Made by a program: the position numbers and the translations under genes. Below are positions 5,240 to 8,684 of a stretch of DNA of 8,684 nucleotides, in pieces. Source of the DNA: an uncultured Intrasporangium sp. (GTDB lineage Bacteria > Actinomycetota > Actinomycetes > Actinomycetales > Dermatophilaceae); contig CALMNV010000031.1 of NCBI GenBank assembly GCA_937873285.1, positions 1-8,684 on the forward strand. The letters are read 5' to 3'. The notes under the pieces are model-generated. The model was not told where the DNA came from. It made no database searches and worked only from the letters and a program-made list of their open reading frames with translations. The first letter of the stretch is position 1. Every line of letters begins with the position of its first letter.

Positions 5240-6247
5240 ATGCCGTCCCGACCGTCCCGGCCGCGGCTCGAGGACGTCGCCTCCCGGGCCGGGGTCTCGA
5301 CCGCCTCGGCGTCCCTGGTGCTGCGCGGCCTGCCCGGCCCGGGGACGGCCACCCGGGACGCGGTGCTCGCTGCGGCCCGGGAGCTGAGCTATCGACCGGA
5401 CCGCACCGCCAGCCTGCTCGCCCGCCGGCGCACCCGGCTGCTGGGGGTGAGCATGAACGTGCGCAGCACCTTCCACGCGGAGCTGCTCGAGGACCTGCAG
5501 GCCACCGCCGACGAGCGTGGCTACGACGTCGTCGTCAGCCCGCTCACCCGCACTCGGGACGAGCGCCGGGCCGTCGAGACGCTGCTCGACTCGCGCTGCG
5601 AGGCGCTGCTGCTGCTCGGACCGGTGATGCCGGACTCCGAGCTGGTGGCGCTGGCCGCGGAGCACCCCGTCGTCGCTATCGGGCGCCGGGCGACCGGTGT
5701 GGACGTCGTGCGGGTCGCCGACGACGTCGGGGTGAGCCGGGCCGTCGCGCACCTGGTGTCGCTGGGGCACCGCCGCATCACGTATGTCGACGGGCCGCGA
5801 GGGCCGATCGCCGCGCTGCGCCGGCGAGGCTATCGATCGGCGATGCGGCGGCTGGTCGGCCCGGGCGCCGTGCACGTCGTGCCGGGCGGAGACTCCGAGG
5901 ATGCCGGCGCCGCCTCGGCGGCCGACCTTCTCGCGGCGCCCGGGACGCGGCCGAGTGCCCTGGTCGTCTTCAACGACCACAGCGCCCTCGGCGTGCTGGA
6001 CCGGCTGCGCCGAGAGGGTGTCGACGTGCCGGGCCAGATGGCTCTCGTCGGCTACGACGACAGCCCGGCCGCTCGGCTCGCGACGGTCGACCTGACGAGC
6101 GTCAGCCAGCTGCCTCAGGCGCTGGCGGAGGCTGCCGTCCGGGCCGCCGCAGAGCGGCTGGAGACCGGGCGCACCGAGCCGGTCGACGTCGTGCTGGAGC
6201 CGCACCTCGTCGTGCGCGGCACGAGCGGCGCATCCCGAGCGCCATGA
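5240..6247 (+). CDS. LacI/GalR-family transcriptional regulator
   Basis: The 335-residue protein has normal family length. An N-terminal helix-turn-helix (about 9-30: L-E-D-V-A-S-R-A-G-V-S with recognition helix T-A-S-A-S-L-V-L-R-G) leads to a hinge helix (about 52-65) and a periplasmic-binding-like effector domain starting at L-L-G-V (67-70). Family landmarks are L-G-H-R-R-I (175-180), F-N-D-H-S-A-L-G (244-251) and V-P-G-Q-M-A-L-V-G-Y-D-D (263-274). ATG 5240 has AAGGAG 4 bases upstream. The recognition helix has T21, A22 and L26 at the three positions that set specificity in LacI (Tyr17, Gln18, Arg22), so a non-LacI operator is expected. It faces the dehydrogenase/isomerase operon across a 128-base spacer with two CG-centred palindromes and most likely represses that operon until a sugar-type ligand appears. 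It is convergent with the permease gene, 37 bases apart. Confidence 0.94.
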   Translation: MPSRPSRPRLEDVASRAGVSTASASLVLRGLPGPGTATRDAVLAAARELSYRPDRTASLLARRRTRLLGVSMNVRSTFHAELLEDLQATADERGYDVVVSPLTRTRDERRAVETLLDSRCEALLLLGPVMPDSELVALAAEHPVVAIGRRATGVDVVRVADDVGVSRAVAHLVSLGHRRITYVDGPRGPIAALRRRGYRSAMRRLVGPGAVHVVPGGDSEDAGAASAADLLAAPGTRPSALVVFNDHSALGVLDRLRREGVDVPGQMALVGYDDSPAARLATVDLTSVSQLPQALAEAAVRAAAERLETGRTEPVDVVLEPHLVVRGTSGASRAP

Positions 6248-6284
6248 CCGAGGATGGGCTCGCTGGCGTCTGCGGCGGGAGGCG

Positions 6285-7166
6285 TCAGCGCGCGACGAGT
6301 GCCAGGGCGGAGACGATGGTGGCAGCGAGCACGGCCCGGTCGAAATGCCGCTGGCTGAGCCGGCTGGCGGCGTGCAGACCGGCCCAGGCGCCGAGCAGCA
6401 CCGCCGGCGCGAGCACGGCCGCGCGTAGCAGCGTCTGAGAGGTCAGCAGGCCCAGGCCGGCGCTGATCGGCAGCTTGGCGAGGTTGACCCCGAAGAAGAA
6501 GAGCGCGCCGGTGCCGAGGAAGCGCCGCTTCTCCACGCCTTGGGCGACGAGGTAGAGCGTCATGACGGCGCCTGCGGCGTTGGCGGTCATCGTGGCGAAG
6601 CCGCTGCCCAGCCCGGCGCCGAGCGCAGCCAGCCGCGAGGCAGCCGGGACCTCCGAGGCAGCCGAGGCAGCCGAGGCGCCGGAGACGGCGCCACCGCGAT
6701 CCCGTCGCAGCCCCAGCTGCAGCAGCGCCATCACGAGCAGCAGCGCACCGATGGACCGGCGCAACAGCGTGTCGTCGGCGACGGCGAGGAAGACTGCGCC
6801 GACCAGCAAGCCGGGCAGCACCGCAGGAAGGAGGCGACGCAGCAGGGACCAGTCCGCGTCGGCCCGGTAGTGCCACACCGCCACGAGGTCGCCGACGAGC
6901 AGGAGCAGCAGGACCACTGCCGTCGACTCCCGTGCCGGCATCAGCGTCGCGAAGATCGCGATGGCGATGCTGGCGAGGCCACCGATGGCGGTCTTGGCGA
7001 ACCCGACGAGCAGCCCGGCAGCGACGAAGAGCGCCGCCGGGACGAGAGCGCCTCCGAGGGCGTCGGTCAGGAGGGCACCGAGCTCACGAAGGCCAGCGAG
7101 GCCGCTGCCCGCGGCGGCCGTCAGAAGCCGCCGACCGGCAGGGAGAGTCCGAAGGACTGGGCGCAC
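6285..7166 (-). CDS. TauE/SafE-family membrane permease (sulfite-exporter-like)
   Basis: The reading has 293 residues and about eight hydrophobic segments in two related halves. The first half has G51-L-L-V-G-F-A-K-T-A-I-G-G and the second G184-A-G-L-G-S-G-F-A-T-M-T-A-N-A-A-G; these pseudo-repeats typify TauE/SafE proteins, which move sulfite, sulfonates or other small organic anions. A hydrophilic Ala/Ser-rich loop (about 155-178) separates the halves and contains a short tandem repeat. GTG 7166 is the only conventional start before the first membrane helix (about 42); it overlaps the upstream 99-residue gene by 46 bases and has AGGAGG only 1 base before it, an awkward spacing. The family is usually nearer 250 residues, so an unconventional later start such as a CTG near 7124 is possible. 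No sulfur-metabolism genes are nearby, so the substrate is unknown. Confidence 0.82.
   Translation of the reverse strand: MRPVLRTLPAGRRLLTAAAGSGLAGLRELGALLTDALGGALVPAALFVAAGLLVGFAKTAIGGLASIAIAIFATLMPARESTAVVLLLLLVGDLVAVWHYRADADWSLLRRLLPAVLPGLLVGAVFLAVADDTLLRRSIGALLLVMALLQLGLRRDRGGAVSGASAASAASEVPAASRLAALGAGLGSGFATMTANAAGAVMTLYLVAQGVEKRRFLGTGALFFFGVNLAKLPISAGLGLLTSQTLLRAAVLAPAVLLGAWAGLHAASRLSQRHFDRAVLAATIVSALALVAR
6652..6678 (+). repeat. 9-base tandem repeat inside the permease gene
   Basis: Three near-identical 9-base units (gccgaggca type) run head to tail. They encode alternating Ala/Ser residues in the cytoplasmic-type loop between the two permease halves. Whole codons are repeated, so copy-number change would keep the frame. 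Confidence 0.6.
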
Positions 7167-7420
7167 GCCTCCTGGTGCTTCGGGGGCAGCTCGCTGAGCA
7201 GGAAGGGTCGGACCGGGATGGCGCTCTCCCGCTGCTCCAGCGCGCGCAGGTCGTCGAGTGACGCGATGCCGTAGTGCTCGGTGTCGACGGCATACACGTG
7301 GAGGTCCGGGGCGGCGCTCGAGCCTGTCGCGTGCTCGTCCACGGCCAGCACCGCCCAGCCGTCATCGAGGGAGATGAGGCGCATCGGCTCGGCCGGGGCC
7401 TCGGGAGCGGGGAAATCCAT
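7121..7420 (-). CDS. Unrecognised 99-residue protein
   Basis: I do not recognise this protein. It starts at ATG 7420 with AAGGAA about 7 bases upstream and is soluble-looking, with no signal peptide or membrane helix. An acidic, Pro-rich N-terminus is followed by a probable strand pair (M-R-L-I-S-L-D-D-G-W-A-V-L-A-V-D, about 13-28), D-L-H-V-Y-A-V-D-T-E-H-Y-G-I-A-S-L-D-D-L-R-A-L-E (about 39-62), and a C-terminus with one Cys (C86) and S-L-P-V-G-G-F at the end. The alternating strand/helix pattern suggests a small alpha/beta fold. Its 3' end overlaps the TauE/SafE gene by 46 bases, so the two are likely cotranscribed. Codon usage and the ribosome site look like those of real genes here, but no function can be given. 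Confidence 0.65.
   Translation of the reverse strand: MDFPAPEAPAEPMRLISLDDGWAVLAVDEHATGSSAAPDLHVYAVDTEHYGIASLDDLRALEQRESAIPVRPFLLSELPPKHQEACAQSFGLSLPVGGF
7168..7173 (-). promoter_or_regulatory. AGGAGG sequence 1 base before the permease GTG
   Basis: This perfect Shine-Dalgarno sequence lies inside the 99-residue gene and is followed after 1 base by GTG 7166. The spacing is too short for normal initiation, so either coupling with the upstream gene matters or the true start is different. Confidence 0.35.
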
Positions 7421-7472
7421 TGGTCGTTCCTTGTCGGGGTCTGTGTACCTGGTAGGCGCGAAGTGAACGTTA

Positions 7473-7486
7473 GGGCGTTTTCGCCC
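7473..7486. repeat. Inverted repeat with TTTT centre
   Basis: GGGCG and CGCCC arms enclose TTTT, with a small AACGTT palindrome just before it (7466-7471). It may be an operator or a weak hairpin in the divergent spacer; no T-run follows. Confidence 0.3.
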
Positions 7487-7505
7487 AGTCCGCCTGTCGG
7501 GTCTC

Positions 7506-7524
7506 ACCGGCAGTACACGCCGGT
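7506..7524. repeat. 6-bp inverted repeat
   Basis: ACCGGC and GCCGGT are separated by 7 bases (AGTACAC). Short GC-rich repeats like this occur by chance in such DNA; it is recorded for its position in the divergent spacer only. Confidence 0.2.
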
Positions 7525-7649
7525 CAGCTCCGGTGCCGACCCCGGTGGCGGGGGTGCGCCGTCGGTCGGCGTGCGCGAAACGCCCCGAGAACGCACCCTG
7601 TGGCCCGTATGGTGCCCAGGAAAGCAGCCAACGGGTGGGGGAGACTGTC

Positions 7650-8684
7650 ATGAAGATCACACGGCGTTCGGCGCCCGTGGTGGTGAGCCTCGCGGTCGGG
7701 CTCGGGGCGCTGGCTCCCGGAGCCGGCGCGGTGCAGCAGCCAGCCGCCCCACCCGCACCGCGCGCCATGGTGAGCGCGGTGCCAGCGGCCTACACCCCGC
7801 CGGTCGCCGACGGAGACGTCCGGGCGATCGCCAAGGTCGGCTCGACCATGGTGATCGGGGGCAGCTTCACGTCGGTCAAGGGACTGGCGAGGAGCCGGGT
7901 CGCCGCGTTCGACGCCGCCACCGGCGCGATGTCGCGGTTCAACCTCGCGGTCGACGGGGAGGTCTCGGCCATCGTGCCCGGGCCGACGCCGGACACCGCC
8001 TACATCGGCGGGGCGTTCACGAAGGTCGGTGCCACCGCCCGCCGCAACGTCGCGCTCGTCAACCTCGCGACCAACTCCGTCGTGCCGACGTTCACGGCAC
8101 CTGGGTTCGGGCGAGTCAGCCGGGTCAACGACATGGTCAAGGTCGGCGGCCGCCTCGTGCTCGGCGGCAACTTCACCGTCGTCGGCGGCCGGACCCACCG
8201 GGGCATCGCCGCGCTGAACGCCTCGACCGGCGCGGTGGACCACGGCTTCCTCGACGTGCAGTTCGCCGGGCGCCACAACGACTCGGGCAGCGGCGCCCAG
8301 GGCAGGATCGGCCCCTCCGCGCTGGACGTCACACCGGGAGGTGACCGGATCGTCGTCATCGGCAACTTCAAGACCGCCGACGGCCTGCCGCGCGACCAGG
8401 TGGCCCAGCTGAGCGTCGGCGCCACGCGCGCGGTGGTGACCCCTGACTGGAACACCGACCGCTACCGGCCGTACTGCTTCAAGAACGCCTTCGACGACTA
8501 CGTCCGGGGCGTCTCCTACTCCCCGGACGGCTCCTACTTCGTCATCTCCACGACGGGCGGCGGGGTGCGCGACACGCTCTGTGACGCCTCGGCGCGGTTC
8601 GAGACCTACGCCGTCGGCTCCGACGTGCAGCCGACCTGGGTGACCGAGACCGGTGGCGACACCGTCTGGGGCACCGAGATCACG
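7650..8684 (+). CDS. Secreted beta-propeller protein, N-terminal 345 residues (cut by window edge)
   Basis: The frame is open to the last base. ATG 7650 follows GGGGGAG by 6 bases. Residues 1-27 form a signal peptide (K-I-T-R-R, hydrophobic core, A-G-A cleavage site near 27); the Arg pair hints at Tat but lacks the rest of the motif. A Pro/Ala linker follows. Repeating blades then appear, each with a strand ending in I/L-G-G-x-F-T: residues 70-74, 120-124 and 172-176, with a degenerate I-G-N-F-K at 237-241. Most are followed by V-x-G and R-x-x-V/I-A-x-x-x-x-x-T-G. The roughly 50-residue period resembles the delta-60-type propeller repeats common in large secreted actinobacterial proteins, which often carry PKD, lectin or LamG domains further on. 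C276 and C311 could form a disulfide. The role is unknown; extracellular binding or cell-surface display is likely. Divergent from the 99-residue gene. Confidence 0.85.
   Translation, partial: MKITRRSAPVVVSLAVGLGALAPGAGAVQQPAAPPAPRAMVSAVPAAYTPPVADGDVRAIAKVGSTMVIGGSFTSVKGLARSRVAAFDAATGAMSRFNLAVDGEVSAIVPGPTPDTAYIGGAFTKVGATARRNVALVNLATNSVVPTFTAPGFGRVSRVNDMVKVGGRLVLGGNFTVVGGRTHRGIAALNASTGAVDHGFLDVQFAGRHNDSGSGAQGRIGPSALDVTPGGDRIVVIGNFKTADGLPRDQVAQLSVGATRAVVTPDWNTDRYRPYCFKNAFDDYVRGVSYSPDGSYFVISTTGGGVRDTLCDASARFETYAVGSDVQPTWVTETGGDTVWGTEIT

Larger units (their letters stand above)
7421..7649. other. Divergent intergenic region of 229 bases
   Basis: This spacer separates the 99-residue gene (minus) from the secreted propeller gene (plus). 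It holds two small inverted repeats (7473-7486 and 7506-7524). A TATGGT at 7608-7613, 36 bases before the ATG at 7650, could be a -10 for the plus-strand gene but has no good -35. No RNA gene or strong promoter was evident. Confidence 0.5.

Noticed and set aside
5147..6205. 352-residue minus-strand frame opposite the LacI-type gene
   Set aside because: Low-complexity shadow; the plus strand encodes a complete LacI-family protein.
6248..6284. Terminator between the convergent LacI-type and permease genes
   Set aside because: Only short partial repeats of GGCGTC type are present, with no clear stem and no T-run.
7274..8344. 356-residue plus-strand frame
   Set aside because: It overlaps the propeller gene in another frame and is Arg/Gly/Pro-rich without motifs; the real frame begins at 7650 with signal peptide and repeats and runs off the window.
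1..8684. CRISPR arrays, tRNA or rRNA genes, insertion sequences, phage or attachment sites
   Set aside because: No regularly spaced repeats, cloverleaf-like sequences, transposase or integrase motifs, or terminal inverted repeats with target duplications were seen on either strand.

Overview
The window is GC-rich throughout. GTG and TTG starts, a Tat-type leader, SHOCT-domain proteins, an OmpR/HAMP two-component pair and a secreted beta-propeller protein all suggest a high-GC actinobacterium. Micrococcales (for example Intrasporangiaceae) is my guess from overall feel only. Genes are densely packed, the longest gene-free stretch is about 230 bases, and both window edges cut genes.

Left part (1-2845): a probable metal (copper-like) envelope-response module. 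On the minus strand, reading leftward, are two tandem membrane-anchored SHOCT proteins (830-570 and 565-317) and the 5' end of a Tat-exported multicopper oxidase (259 to beyond base 1). Divergent from them are an OmpR-family response regulator (978-1709) and a HAMP sensor kinase (1706-2845) overlapping it by 4 bases. The 147-base divergent spacer holds a tandem 11-bp direct repeat placed almost midway between the two start codons, a plausible site for the regulator. The kinase's short extracytoplasmic loop carries four histidines and several acidic residues, which fits direct metal sensing.

Middle part (2874-6247): a carbohydrate/polyol catabolic unit. A Gfo/Idh/MocA dehydrogenase (5111-3924) and a TIM-barrel sugar-phosphate isomerase/epimerase (3860-2874) form a minus-strand operon. 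A divergent LacI-family regulator (5240-6247) faces them. The 128-base spacer has a clear TTGACA -35 for the operon, bracketed by two near-palindromes each centred on CG, the usual look of LacI-family operators. No transporter is present and the substrate cannot be named.

Right part (6285-8684): a TauE/SafE-type membrane permease (minus, 7166-6285) overlaps a 99-residue protein I do not recognise (minus, 7420-7121). Divergent from them is the first 345 residues of a secreted protein with repeated GGxFT beta-propeller blades (7650 to beyond the window end).

The families are known ones. The parts most worth a second look are the regulatory architecture of the two divergent spacers, the His-rich sensor loop, the unusual active-site motif in the isomerase, the overlapping unknown ORF/permease pair, and the truncated propeller protein. 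I did not see a clearly unprecedented multi-gene system.
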